From CBDULX01 sp965368175 (GTDB taxonomy: Bacteria; Pseudomonadota; Gammaproteobacteria; SZUA-229): DNA of 6,937 nucleotides. Numbering within the stretch: the first letter of the stretch is position 1; every line of letters starts with the position of its first letter. The stretch spans positions 1 to 6,937 of the forward strand of contig CBDULX010000163.1 in NCBI GenBank assembly GCA_965368175.1, written 5' to 3'. Under the pieces are notes generated by a model, which was given only the letters and a program-made list of their open reading frames with translations, ran no database searches and was not told where the DNA came from. Shown piece by piece: positions 1-5,895 of this stretch. Position numbers and translations under genes: made by a program.

Positions 1-1
1 C

Positions 2-859
2 GCCGATTCAGCCATGTATTACGCCAAGGATCAGGGGCGTAATAATTTTCAGTTTTTCAATGAATCCATGAATCAGGCCTCGGTTGAGCGTCTGGCACTG
101 GAAACCAATTTACGCAAGGCCTTGTTGAATAAAGAACTGTGTCTGCATTATCAACCCCAGGTGAATGTTGCATCCGGTCGGCTGGTGGGGCTGGAAGCCC
201 TGATTCGCTGGAAGCAGCCGGAACAGGGTTTTATATCACCGGGGGTGTTTATCCCGGTGGCGGAAGAAACCGGCCTGATTGCTGAAATCGGCGAGTGGGT
301 ACTTAAAGAGGCCTGCAAGCAGGGGGCGCAATGGGCGCTGGAGGGGTATCAACCGGTACATCTATCGGTGAATCTTTCAGCCAAACAGTTAAAGGATGAC
401 CGGTTGACCGATATGATAACCGAGGTGTTGCAGGAAACCCGGATGAACCCTCGTTACCTGGGGGTTGAGCTAACCGAAAGTGCCATTATCCTGGAACCGG
501 AAATGGCTCTGGCACGATTGCAGAAAATCAAGGGGCTGGGTATTAAGCTGTCACTGGATGATTTTGGTACGGGTTATTCATCACTCAGTTATCTGAAGCG
601 CTTTCCCATCGATACCCTTAAAATTGATCAGGCATTCGTGCGTGATGTGAAAATTGATCATGAAGATGCGGCACTGGTAAAAGCCATCATTACCATGGCT
701 CATGGGCTGGGTATGGATGTGATAGCGGAAGGGGTGGAAACACAGGATCAACTGGCCTTCCTGGGAAGTAATGGATGCGATGCAATCCAGGGGTATCTGT
801 TCAGTCGGCCTCTGCCGCCTGAAGAAGTAGTGGCCTTATTAAGCCGATCAACTATCTGA
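2..859 (+). CDS. GGDEF-EAL cyclic-di-GMP phosphodiesterase, 3' part (5' end outside window)
   Basis: This is the C-terminal part of a cyclic-di-GMP signalling protein. The reading frame is open from base 2, and its first residues (ADSAMYYAKDQGRNNFQFF) are the typical end of a GGDEF domain, so the ATG at 14 is internal rather than a start. A complete EAL domain follows. Counting from that ATG, it shows EALIRW at 61-66, NLSAKQL at 120-126, ELTES at 152-156, DDFGTGYSSL at 182-191, the KID motif at 203-205, AEGVET at 238-243 and QGYLFSRPLP at 259-268. The metal-binding and catalytic residues known for active EAL enzymes all appear present, so hydrolysis of c-di-GMP to pGpG is expected (family knowledge). 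Whether the GGDEF half is active, and which sensor lies further upstream, cannot be seen. The stop at 857-859 lies inside the 3' end of the convergent M14 gene. The family call is very secure. Confidence 0.95.
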   Translation, partial: ADSAMYYAKDQGRNNFQFFNESMNQASVERLALETNLRKALLNKELCLHYQPQVNVASGRLVGLEALIRWKQPEQGFISPGVFIPVAEETGLIAEIGEWVLKEACKQGAQWALEGYQPVHLSVNLSAKQLKDDRLTDMITEVLQETRMNPRYLGVELTESAIILEPEMALARLQKIKGLGIKLSLDDFGTGYSSLSYLKRFPIDTLKIDQAFVRDVKIDHEDAALVKAIITMAHGLGMDVIAEGVETQDQLAFLGSNGCDAIQGYLFSRPLPPEEVVALLSRSTI

Positions 860-1861
860 TGGAGGTATACTGATCTTTTCCATCAGATAACATAAACAGT
901 CCTGCCGTATAGCGGTGGTGTTTACCGTGAGCATCGAAGGCATTACCGCCTTACGCAATACAATTTCATGTTTTTCGTTATAGGCAAAGTACTCACGGCC
1001 GGTCTCATGTTCGTTTTCATCATATGTTTCAAGGTAGCCACTGCTCTCGGGCTCAACCCAGGCGAAGGCGGTGCCGGGTTTAAGTTCACAGAAGTTATAC
1101 ATTTCAATTTCAGGGTACAGGTTAATAGTGGCGTCATCGGCAAAACCGAATGAATAGCCTTCGGGAATCATCACCTGAACCACCGTGTGGTAAAGATTGA
1201 TATGCTGCTGTGGTTCATTGGGCAGATGTTGCAGATTTAACACCCGATGCAGATAACGAGTGGCATGGAGCACACCATCCACTTCCCCTGACTGTCCGCA
1301 TTCCAGGGTAACCGAAGGGCAGAATTGGGCAAAGGCTGCCGACTGTACACCCTTGGGGCTGGTGAAATAGACTACTGTATTGCTGAACATGCCAGCCAGG
1401 GACAGGTATCGATGATCCAGTACATTGATACAGCCATAATGAGGATTGCGACCCGTATTGTTGTGTATGTCGATACTGGCGAAGGGCTTTCGTGCACGCA
1501 TGATGTCAGTGATCTGTTGCATCATGTGAGCTTCGGCCAGGTAATGCTCGTGGGTGCCGGGCCAGATCCGGTTATAGTCAATCTGCCGCTCAAGCCTGCG
1601 TTGGCTGGTAACGGCGGCTTCAGTATTGCCGATAAATATAGACAGGCTTCTGGGCAGTGTTTGTTCCTTATATTCATTCAATAAATTTTGCAATGCATAA
1701 AAGCCGGTAGTTTCATTACCATGGAGCAGGGTGGAAATAAACAGCGGTTGTTCGATGTCACCTTGCAGGTGAATTAAGGTCGGCTTTTGCAAAATATCGT
1801 GCAGATGTTCGACCTTGCAGCTTAGAAAATCCTCGGGCAGTTCATAAATTTCAGTAAACAT
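848..1861 (-). CDS. M14-family zinc deacylase (succinylglutamate desuccinylase/aspartoacylase-like)
   Basis: This 337-residue protein is a probable zinc-dependent amidohydrolase of the AstE/aspartoacylase branch of peptidase family M14, which removes an acyl group from the alpha-amino group of an amino acid. Visible motifs are HGNETTG at 47-53 (zinc ligands His47 and Glu50), DYNRIWPG at 95-102 (the Asn-Arg pair that binds substrate carboxylate in the family), DIHNNTG at 131-137 (third ligand His133) and TLECGQSG at 185-192 (Glu187 as catalytic base). The length matches AstE-type enzymes, and no signal peptide is seen, so it is likely cytoplasmic. It is the second gene of an operon: its ATG lies 1 bp after the TAA of the GCS2-type ligase, with only a weak GTGAG upstream, which suggests translational coupling. 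No ast operon genes (arginine succinyltransferase pathway) are nearby, so I do not name it astE. The substrate is unknown. The last codons form one arm of an inverted repeat shared with the convergent EAL gene. Confidence 0.9.
   Translation of the reverse strand: MFTEIYELPEDFLSCKVEHLHDILQKPTLIHLQGDIEQPLFISTLLHGNETTGFYALQNLLNEYKEQTLPRSLSIFIGNTEAAVTSQRRLERQIDYNRIWPGTHEHYLAEAHMMQQITDIMRARKPFASIDIHNNTGRNPHYGCINVLDHRYLSLAGMFSNTVVYFTSPKGVQSAAFAQFCPSVTLECGQSGEVDGVLHATRYLHRVLNLQHLPNEPQQHINLYHTVVQVMIPEGYSFGFADDATINLYPEIEMYNFCELKPGTAFAWVEPESSGYLETYDENEHETGREYFAYNEKHEIVLRKAVMPSMLTVNTTAIRQDCLCYLMEKISIPPSDS
853..889. terminator. Perfect 11-bp inverted repeat across the convergent gene ends, possible bidirectional terminator
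   Basis: TATCTGATGGA at 853-863 is repeated in reverse complement at 879-889, around a 15-base loop. The left arm contains the EAL stop codon, and the repeat codes for the last residues of the M14 protein. It would form a hairpin in both transcripts. Neither side is followed by a clear T run, so intrinsic termination would be weak; blocking of 3' exonucleases is an alternative role. Confidence 0.4.
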
Positions 1862-1862
1862 T

Positions 1863-3305
1863 TTATTGGCTCACATAATCCCACTTATGCACAGGTTCAT
1901 GGCTTTGTTGATTGGCGTAATAAGTCCGGGTCATGCACGCCATATCGGGTCCATGTTGTTCGATAAATTTACGTTGCCACTGGCTGCCGGTTTGTTGTGA
2001 TTCCATACGGGCCTCGATGATACCCAGATAGTAGTCAATGTCGGCACGGTCTATACCCAGGCGATTGAGTCCGGTTTCCGCCTCGTCCAGCAGGTGGTTG
2101 AGCACCAGATGCCGGATACTGCAGCGTTCACAACCTGGCCAGCTGATACGGTCGTCGATGCCATGGCGGGCTGCGGTGTAGAAATTATCCCTGGCAGTGG
2201 CAAATTCCATCTGTTTGTCTGGCGCGGTTTCATGGTTGGCATAAAACTGGGCCAGTCCGTAGAACAGTGCCATGTTAGCTATATTATCATCGATGCTGGG
2301 GCCGCTGGCGATAACCCGATGTTCGATGCGTAGATGAGGCACACCAGCCGCATCAAATCCAAGTAACGGGCGGTTCCAGCGCCAGATAGTGCCGTTATGT
2401 AAACTCAGGTGTTTCATCTGGCGCAGCTCGGATTCAAATTTCATCGGTAATAACACCGGGTAATGATTCTGGTTTTCACTAAAACATTCCATCAATGATT
2501 CGCGCGCAAAGCCGGTGCCGAAACTAACTCGATGCAGCGGTCCTTTGGCCGCACCGCCGAAACCACCAATATTGACCGCCTGCTCGAATACCGGTATACG
2601 GGTTTCTGCCCACAAATCCTTGCCGAATAAATAGGGTGAATTCGCCCCAACAGCCACGGTAATGGCGGATATTAGAATCGCCGCATTGTAATAAGGCACG
2701 GCCATGGCCTGGGGAACCTGCATATGGATCTGTAGAGATGTTGAGGCAGCTTCCAGCATTACGTTCTGGTAACGACTTTGTAAGGACTGGCGTCCAGACA
2801 GTTTAAAATCAAAAGCCTTATCCTGATGATGGCGCAGAACCTGCTCGTTCAACGCATAATAGCGTTTCATGCGTGAAATATTATCCAGCGTTAGATGCCG
2901 CTCTTCCAGGGTCGGTAAGATACCAATGCTTAGCAGATGACAGTCCAGTCGTTCGGCTACCTGCTGGCAAAATTGCCAGTGGCTCTGGTAGTCTCGGGCA
3001 AAGTCTCGGAATATGTATTTATTCAACGTGTGTGGGACGGTATTGAGCTCGATATTGAACTGGGCCAGTTCCGGGCTGAGCAAAGGGGACTGTGCTTCAT
3101 CGAGAAAAGCCTGATTAATCGAGCTAGGTTGGTAGTTGTTATTGAGTAACCAGGCTTCCAGCTCATAGCCGCCGACCAGATCCTGCTGGCTAAAGGTTTG
3201 ATCCCTGAACCAGCATTGCAGTAACTGTGTTTCCAGCTCCAGCTGATGTGCGAAATGCTCAAAATCACTGGAGGTGAAGTGGCTGCTGGTAATTTCCTGA
3301 CCCAT
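1863..3305 (-). CDS. GCS2-type glutamate-cysteine ligase-like carboxylate-amine ligase
   Basis: This 480-residue protein resembles the GCS2 group of ATP-dependent glutamate-cysteine ligase-like enzymes, which join a carboxylate (often the gamma-carboxyl of glutamate) to an amine through an acyl phosphate. Motifs seen in order are GGYELEAWLL at 45-54 (a Glu-x-Glu-type metal site), FNIELNTVP at 83-91, STSLQIHMQV at 188-197, ANSPYLFGKDLWAETR at 221-236 and LRIEHRVIASGPS at 325-337. These align by eye with the ATP/Mg and substrate segments of the family. NGTIWRWNRP at 304-313 is another conserved-looking block. The ATG at 3305 has a CAGGG ribosome site (minus strand, 3316-3312) with a 6-nt gap, which supports this start. 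It is the first gene of an operon with the M14 deacylase and is divergent from the secreted protein gene. True glutathione synthesis is possible, but without gshB and with a deacylase partner, another amide product is just as likely. Confidence 0.85.
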   Translation of the reverse strand: MGQEITSSHFTSSDFEHFAHQLELETQLLQCWFRDQTFSQQDLVGGYELEAWLLNNNYQPSSINQAFLDEAQSPLLSPELAQFNIELNTVPHTLNKYIFRDFARDYQSHWQFCQQVAERLDCHLLSIGILPTLEERHLTLDNISRMKRYYALNEQVLRHHQDKAFDFKLSGRQSLQSRYQNVMLEAASTSLQIHMQVPQAMAVPYYNAAILISAITVAVGANSPYLFGKDLWAETRIPVFEQAVNIGGFGGAAKGPLHRVSFGTGFARESLMECFSENQNHYPVLLPMKFESELRQMKHLSLHNGTIWRWNRPLLGFDAAGVPHLRIEHRVIASGPSIDDNIANMALFYGLAQFYANHETAPDKQMEFATARDNFYTAARHGIDDRISWPGCERCSIRHLVLNHLLDEAETGLNRLGIDRADIDYYLGIIEARMESQQTGSQWQRKFIEQHGPDMACMTRTYYANQQSHEPVHKWDYVSQ

Positions 3306-3311
3306 TCATTG

Positions 3312-3316
3312 CCCTG
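3312..3316 (-). promoter_or_regulatory. Shine-Dalgarno site of the GCS2-type ligase gene
   Basis: Read on the minus strand this is CAGGG, six bases before the ATG at 3305. It decides the start of the ligase gene; no other in-frame start with a better site is near. Confidence 0.6.
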
Positions 3317-3398
3317 TGATGTTTTGATTTATTTAAATATATTAGTCGAGCCAGGTCTGTTTTGCTTCTGTGGTTTGTGAGCTCGATGTTTTAAATGA

Positions 3399-3427
3399 AA
3401 ATATGCGTTTGATTGATATGTTGTCAA
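3399..3427 (-). promoter_or_regulatory. Putative sigma70 promoter of the ligase-deacylase operon
   Basis: On the minus strand a perfect -35 box TTGACA (3427-3422) is followed, after 16 bases, by CATATT (3405-3400), which matches the TATAAT consensus at 4 of 6 positions. Transcription would begin near 3393 and leave a leader of about 88 bases before the ligase ATG. This is judged by eye. The AT-rich stretch at 3325-3345 could hold an alternative -10 box, but I found no fitting -35 box for it. Confidence 0.4.
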
Positions 3428-3449
3428 GGCGGTTTGTGTGAATTTGCGC

Positions 3450-3470
3450 TAAAGTTTGCGTAAAACTTTA
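3450..3470. promoter_or_regulatory. 21-bp palindrome, possible operator between divergent genes
   Basis: TAAAGTTT at 3450-3457 and AAACTTTA at 3463-3470 are perfect inverted arms of 8 bp around a 5-bp centre. The site lies about 23 bp upstream of the predicted -35 box of the ligase operon and about 65 bp upstream of the plus-strand start. That position suits a binding site for a dimeric regulator acting on either or both genes. A partial direct repeat (TTTGCG at 3443 and again at 3455) overlaps it. No regulator gene is in the window, so the binding protein is unknown. Confidence 0.35.
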
Positions 3471-3520
3471 TGAGAATACTGTACATTATTGATTTTAATA
3501 GGGTAGTATCGCAAAAAGCC

Positions 3521-3529
3521 TGCTATTAT
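3521..3529 (+). promoter_or_regulatory. Extended -10 promoter of the secreted beta-barrel-like gene
   Basis: TGCTATTAT fits the extended -10 consensus TGnTATAAT with one mismatch. No good -35 box is seen 16-18 bases upstream, which is tolerated by extended -10 promoters. Transcription would start near 3536, about 47 bases before the ATG at 3583 and inside the palindrome at 3533-3547. Confidence 0.5.
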
Positions 3530-3532
3530 CTG

Positions 3533-3547
3533 TAGTCTGACAGACTA
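3533..3547. promoter_or_regulatory. 15-bp perfect palindrome at the predicted transcription start (operator-like)
   Basis: TAGTCTG and CAGACTA are perfect 7-bp inverted arms around a single central A. The element begins 4 bp after the extended -10 box and covers the predicted +1, the classic place for a repressor to block RNA polymerase. Short palindromes of this general form are often bound by TetR-type or similar dimeric repressors (inference). Alternatively it could form a small 5' hairpin in the mRNA, using 5-bp arms and a 5-nt loop. Confidence 0.45.
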
Positions 3548-3582
3548 ATAGAATACGCTTCCAAAGTATGAGGATGTGATGG

Positions 3583-4131
3583 ATGGATTTAATGTATAAA
3601 ATTCAGATAACAATTTTTAGTATCCTGATGATGGCTACCAGTTCGCTCTATGCGGGCAATCAGGGAGTTAGTGCATATTATGGGATTGGGCTCGGCGGTG
3701 CATCTGTCACTGACTCAACACTGGATGTGGCGCCTACCGGTAATATTTTCATTGGTATAGAAGAAGATGGCTGGGCAGTCGAATATGCTGCTTTTAAATC
3801 CACAGAAGCTGGATCTGATGACCCAGCTGTTGACTACACTATTTCAGGTAATCAGACCAGCCTGTCTTATCGTACTGTGGAAGGTGGTGGACTGTATTAC
3901 AAGATGAGATATGGTAATTCGGAAGTAGATGTTGAGTTCAAAGATGATGTTTTGCCATTAATCGAGTCAAGCGGACAGGTATGGGGTCTGGCAGTGGGTA
4001 TGCGTCTGGCCCGTGATGAGCGCCTGGAAATTGAGTATGGGGTCTATGTCCCTGATGAAGATACTTTGAATAACACTCACTTATTGATGTTCAATTACCT
4101 GTTTGGCGGGCCCAGTAGCGGACGTCGGTAA
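3583..4131 (+). CDS. Secreted small beta-barrel-like outer membrane protein, function unknown
   Basis: This 182-residue protein starts with a signal peptide: a charged N-terminus with Lys6, a hydrophobic core at about 7-18, and a likely signal peptidase I cut after SLYA at residue 24. The mature part of about 158 residues alternates polar and hydrophobic residues in short strands rich in Gly and Tyr (for example YYGIGLGGA, GGGLYYKMRYG, GLAVGMRLA, LEIEYGVYV, LLMFNYLFGG) with acidic turns. This suits a small eight-stranded outer-membrane barrel. It ends in PSSGRR rather than the aromatic residue common at the end of outer-membrane barrels, so insertion by the BAM complex is not certain. The ATG at 3583 has GAGGA at 3570-3574 with an 8-nt gap. 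A second ATG at 3592 (residue 4) is also possible and would shorten the signal peptide by three residues. The gene stands alone, divergent from the ligase operon and convergent with murU. I do not recognise a named family. Confidence 0.8.
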   Translation: MDLMYKIQITIFSILMMATSSLYAGNQGVSAYYGIGLGGASVTDSTLDVAPTGNIFIGIEEDGWAVEYAAFKSTEAGSDDPAVDYTISGNQTSLSYRTVEGGGLYYKMRYGNSEVDVEFKDDVLPLIESSGQVWGLAVGMRLARDERLEIEYGVYVPDEDTLNNTHLLMFNYLFGGPSSGRR

Positions 4132-4155
4132 TCATCAGTATCAGCTTTTATAGAA

Positions 4156-4175
4156 CAGGTCCTTTACAGGGCCTG
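4156..4175. terminator. Weak hairpin between convergent gene ends
   Basis: CAGGTCC at 4156-4162 can pair with GGGCCTG at 4169-4175 (six Watson-Crick pairs and one G-U) over a 6-base loop. It lies where the secreted protein gene and murU converge, in a gap of only 32 bp, and overlaps the murU stop. No good T run follows on either strand, so a terminator role is only a suggestion. Confidence 0.25.
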
Positions 4176-4829
4176 CTGATTTAACAGTGACTCCAGCCGT
4201 TCTCGAGTTCCTATATCCATCCAGTTTCCTTTATACAATTCAGCACTGATCAGCCCCTGCCGGGCATAATTGCGGAATAGCGGTCCCAGTGGGAAGATCC
4301 TGGCGGACTGGTCCTTGAAAAACTCCCTGTGATAGATTGCTATGCCACTGAAGGTATAAGCTTCCGTGCCTTCCAGTGCCAGCAAACCATTATTCAGATA
4401 AAAATCACCTTCTGGATTATGCTCCGGATTTTGAATCAGTATCAGATGGGCCAGCCCGGTCGGTGTTTTATTCCGCAGTGAGGCAAAGGGGTAATCGGTC
4501 CAGATGTCCCCGTTAATGACCAGAAAAGGCTGATCGCCCAGCAACGGCAGGGCATTGACGATGCCGCCCCCGGTTTCCAGGGCCTGCTCTTCTTCATTGG
4601 AGTACTGGATGTTGAGTCCATAGCTGGAGCCATCTCCCAGGGTATCGATGATCTGTTGTCCTAGCCAGGCGACATTGATCACCACTTCATTAAAACCCGC
4701 ATTGGCGAGATTTATCAGATGATATTCAACCAGCCGATGCGGCCCTGCCTGGAGCAAAGGCTTGGGGGTGAGGTCTGTAAGGGGGCGCATGCGTTCACCT
4801 CGGCCAGCCGCCAGAATCATGGCTTTCAC
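4164..4829 (-). CDS. murU: N-acetylmuramate alpha-1-phosphate uridylyltransferase (MurU)
   Basis: MurU transfers UMP from UTP to MurNAc alpha-1-phosphate, giving UDP-MurNAc and so returning recycled cell-wall sugar to peptidoglycan synthesis without the fosfomycin-sensitive MurA step (known from Pseudomonas). The 221-residue protein has the nucleotidyltransferase signature MILAAGRGERMRPLT at 4-18, with TPKPLL at 21-26, an LETGGG motif at 84-89, the metal-binding Asp in INGDIW at 105-110 (Asp108), and WMDIGT at 203-208 with the second metal Asp205. The start is GTG at 4829-4827; its first three codons give MKA before MILAAG, as in known MurU proteins, and GTG overlaps the TGA of amgK by 4 bp. 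An ATG at 4820 is an alternative start. Order and overlap with amgK make the assignment strong. The protein should be cytoplasmic. Confidence 0.92.
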   Translation of the reverse strand: MKAMILAAGRGERMRPLTDLTPKPLLQAGPHRLVEYHLINLANAGFNEVVINVAWLGQQIIDTLGDGSSYGLNIQYSNEEEQALETGGGIVNALPLLGDQPFLVINGDIWTDYPFASLRNKTPTGLAHLILIQNPEHNPEGDFYLNNGLLALEGTEAYTFSGIAIYHREFFKDQSARIFPLGPLFRNYARQGLISAELYKGNWMDIGTRERLESLLNQQAL

Positions 4830-5821
4830 TGGATCAGGTCCAGTGTGGCCGGGTCGGCAGTTAACTGAAGCTGTTCGATTAGCTCGGCCATGGCCTGCAG
4901 TTCATCATAGCGGCGACAGCAGTCAATAACGTAGCTAAGGGTTCTTGGGATATCAGCGAGATAGCCAGCTTTACCATCCCGATGATTGAGTCGGGCAAAG
5001 ATGCCAATGGCTTTCAGGTGCCGTTGAATGCCCATCAGATCAAACCAGTGAATAAACTGTTCACGGCTGATGTTCTGGCAGAGGCTGGATTGGTGCATGT
5101 AATAATCCAGCCAGTGGAGTACATTCTGTCTAGGCCAGGCTATGTAACAATCTTTTAACAGTGATACCAGATCATAACTGACAGGGCCCACCACGGCATC
5201 CTGGAAATCTATTACGCCTGGATTGTCATTATTAGTGATCATCAGGTTGCGAGAGTGGTAATCCCGATGCACAAATACCTGGGGTTGTTGCAGGGCGTTT
5301 TTACACAGTATATCGAAGCTTCGATTCAGAATTAGTCGTTGCGGTTGTGATAACTCAATACCCAGATGTCTGAGGAGATACCAGTCAATGAATAGTTGCA
5401 TTTCGTTATTCAGTAGCTGGGCATCGTAATCGGGCAGTCCGTTGTTGAGGGTCTGCATGTTTATTATGGCGTCGATGGCTTCTTTGTATAGTTTATCGGA
5501 ATGCTCATTATCGAGCCCTGCCAGATATGGTGTGCTGCCCAGATCACTGAGCAGCATGAACCCCAATTCCGGGTTGTAATGATAAATATGCGGGGCCTGT
5601 ACGCCTACGGCTTCAATCATCTGGGCTACATGCACAAAGGCTGAACAATTTTCCTTGTCTGGCGGTGCGTCCATCGCGATCCATGTTTTCACCTTGTTAC
5701 TGATTCTGAAATAGCGCCTGAAACTGGCGTCGGCCGACGCGGGTTCAATACTGAAGACCTGTATGTTCAGGTCATTCAGCAGCCATTGTCGCAGTTGTTC
5801 GAGTCTTGGATCTTGTACCAT
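4826..5821 (-). CDS. amgK: Anomeric MurNAc/GlcNAc kinase (AmgK)
   Basis: AmgK phosphorylates N-acetylmuramic acid (and GlcNAc) at the anomeric carbon using ATP, supplying MurU. The 331-residue protein has the aminoglycoside-phosphotransferase (APH) fold: a nucleotide-binding segment SADASFRRYFRI at 29-40, a hinge-like region MLLSDLGSTPYL at 89-100, the catalytic loop VHRDYHSRNLM at 184-194 (Asp187 as base, Asn192) and the metal-binding IDFQDAVVGP at 204-213 (Asp205). The length is near that of known AmgK. Its TGA overlaps the murU GTG, so the two are co-translated. The ATG at 5821 has no Shine-Dalgarno sequence: the 29-base predicted leader is pyrimidine-rich near the start, and no alternative in-frame start lies just upstream. 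In Pseudomonas this pair adjoins lptD; here a ketopantoate-reductase-like gene is the divergent neighbour instead. Confidence 0.92.
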   Translation of the reverse strand: MVQDPRLEQLRQWLLNDLNIQVFSIEPASADASFRRYFRISNKVKTWIAMDAPPDKENCSAFVHVAQMIEAVGVQAPHIYHYNPELGFMLLSDLGSTPYLAGLDNEHSDKLYKEAIDAIINMQTLNNGLPDYDAQLLNNEMQLFIDWYLLRHLGIELSQPQRLILNRSFDILCKNALQQPQVFVHRDYHSRNLMITNNDNPGVIDFQDAVVGPVSYDLVSLLKDCYIAWPRQNVLHWLDYYMHQSSLCQNISREQFIHWFDLMGIQRHLKAIGIFARLNHRDGKAGYLADIPRTLSYVIDCCRRYDELQAMAELIEQLQLTADPATLDLIQ

Positions 5822-5841
5822 GAAGGAATATGAAACAGTTT

Positions 5842-5850
5842 TGTTATAAT
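5842..5850 (+). promoter_or_regulatory. Perfect extended -10 promoter of the reductase-like gene
   Basis: TGTTATAAT is a perfect match to the extended -10 consensus. Transcription would start near 5857, about 39 bases before the ATG at 5896. Because it lies downstream of the ATG at 5830, it argues strongly against that ATG as the gene start. No clear -35 box is seen. Confidence 0.6.
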
Positions 5851-5856
5851 CGCAGG

Positions 5857-5865
5857 ATTGTAACA
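5857..5865 (-). promoter_or_regulatory. Extended -10 promoter of amgK-murU
   Basis: On the minus strand the sequence reads TGTTACAAT, one mismatch from the extended -10 consensus. Transcription would start near 5850, leaving a leader of about 29 bases before the amgK ATG. The box is only 6 bp from the opposing extended -10 box at 5842-5850, so the two polymerases could not bind together. Confidence 0.5.
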
Positions 5866-5883
5866 GTGAATGAATTACAGCAT

Positions 5884-5890
5884 AAGGGGA
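5884..5890 (+). promoter_or_regulatory. Shine-Dalgarno site that fixes the reductase-like start
   Basis: AAGGGGA ends 5 bases before the ATG at 5896. It also overlaps the ATG at 5890, which is therefore unlikely to be used. This supports the 254-residue form of the protein. Confidence 0.65.
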
Positions 5891-5895
5891 TGTAC

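Noticed and set aside
1325..1684. A 119-residue open frame on the plus strand inside the M14 gene
   Set aside because: It is antisense to a gene with intact zinc motifs, has no clear ribosome site or recognisable domain, and is a by-product of that gene's codon use.
848..1861. Naming the M14 gene astE
   Set aside because: No arginine succinyltransferase pathway genes are near, and its partner is a GCS2-type ligase; only the family level is supported.
2094..3268. Several 60-80 residue open frames on both strands inside the GCS2-type ligase gene
   Set aside because: They lie wholly within a conserved gene in other frames and show no family motif or start signal.
1863..3305. Naming the ligase gshA
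   Set aside because: Family motifs fit GCS2 enzymes in general, which include ligases with other substrates; nothing in the sequence proves cysteine as acceptor.
5830..5895. A longer start for the reductase-like gene at ATG 5830, adding 22 residues
   Set aside because: A perfect extended -10 box at 5842-5850 lies inside this extension, the purine-rich stretch before 5830 is too close to it, and the GxGxxG fold normally starts near the N-terminus, as it does from ATG 5896.
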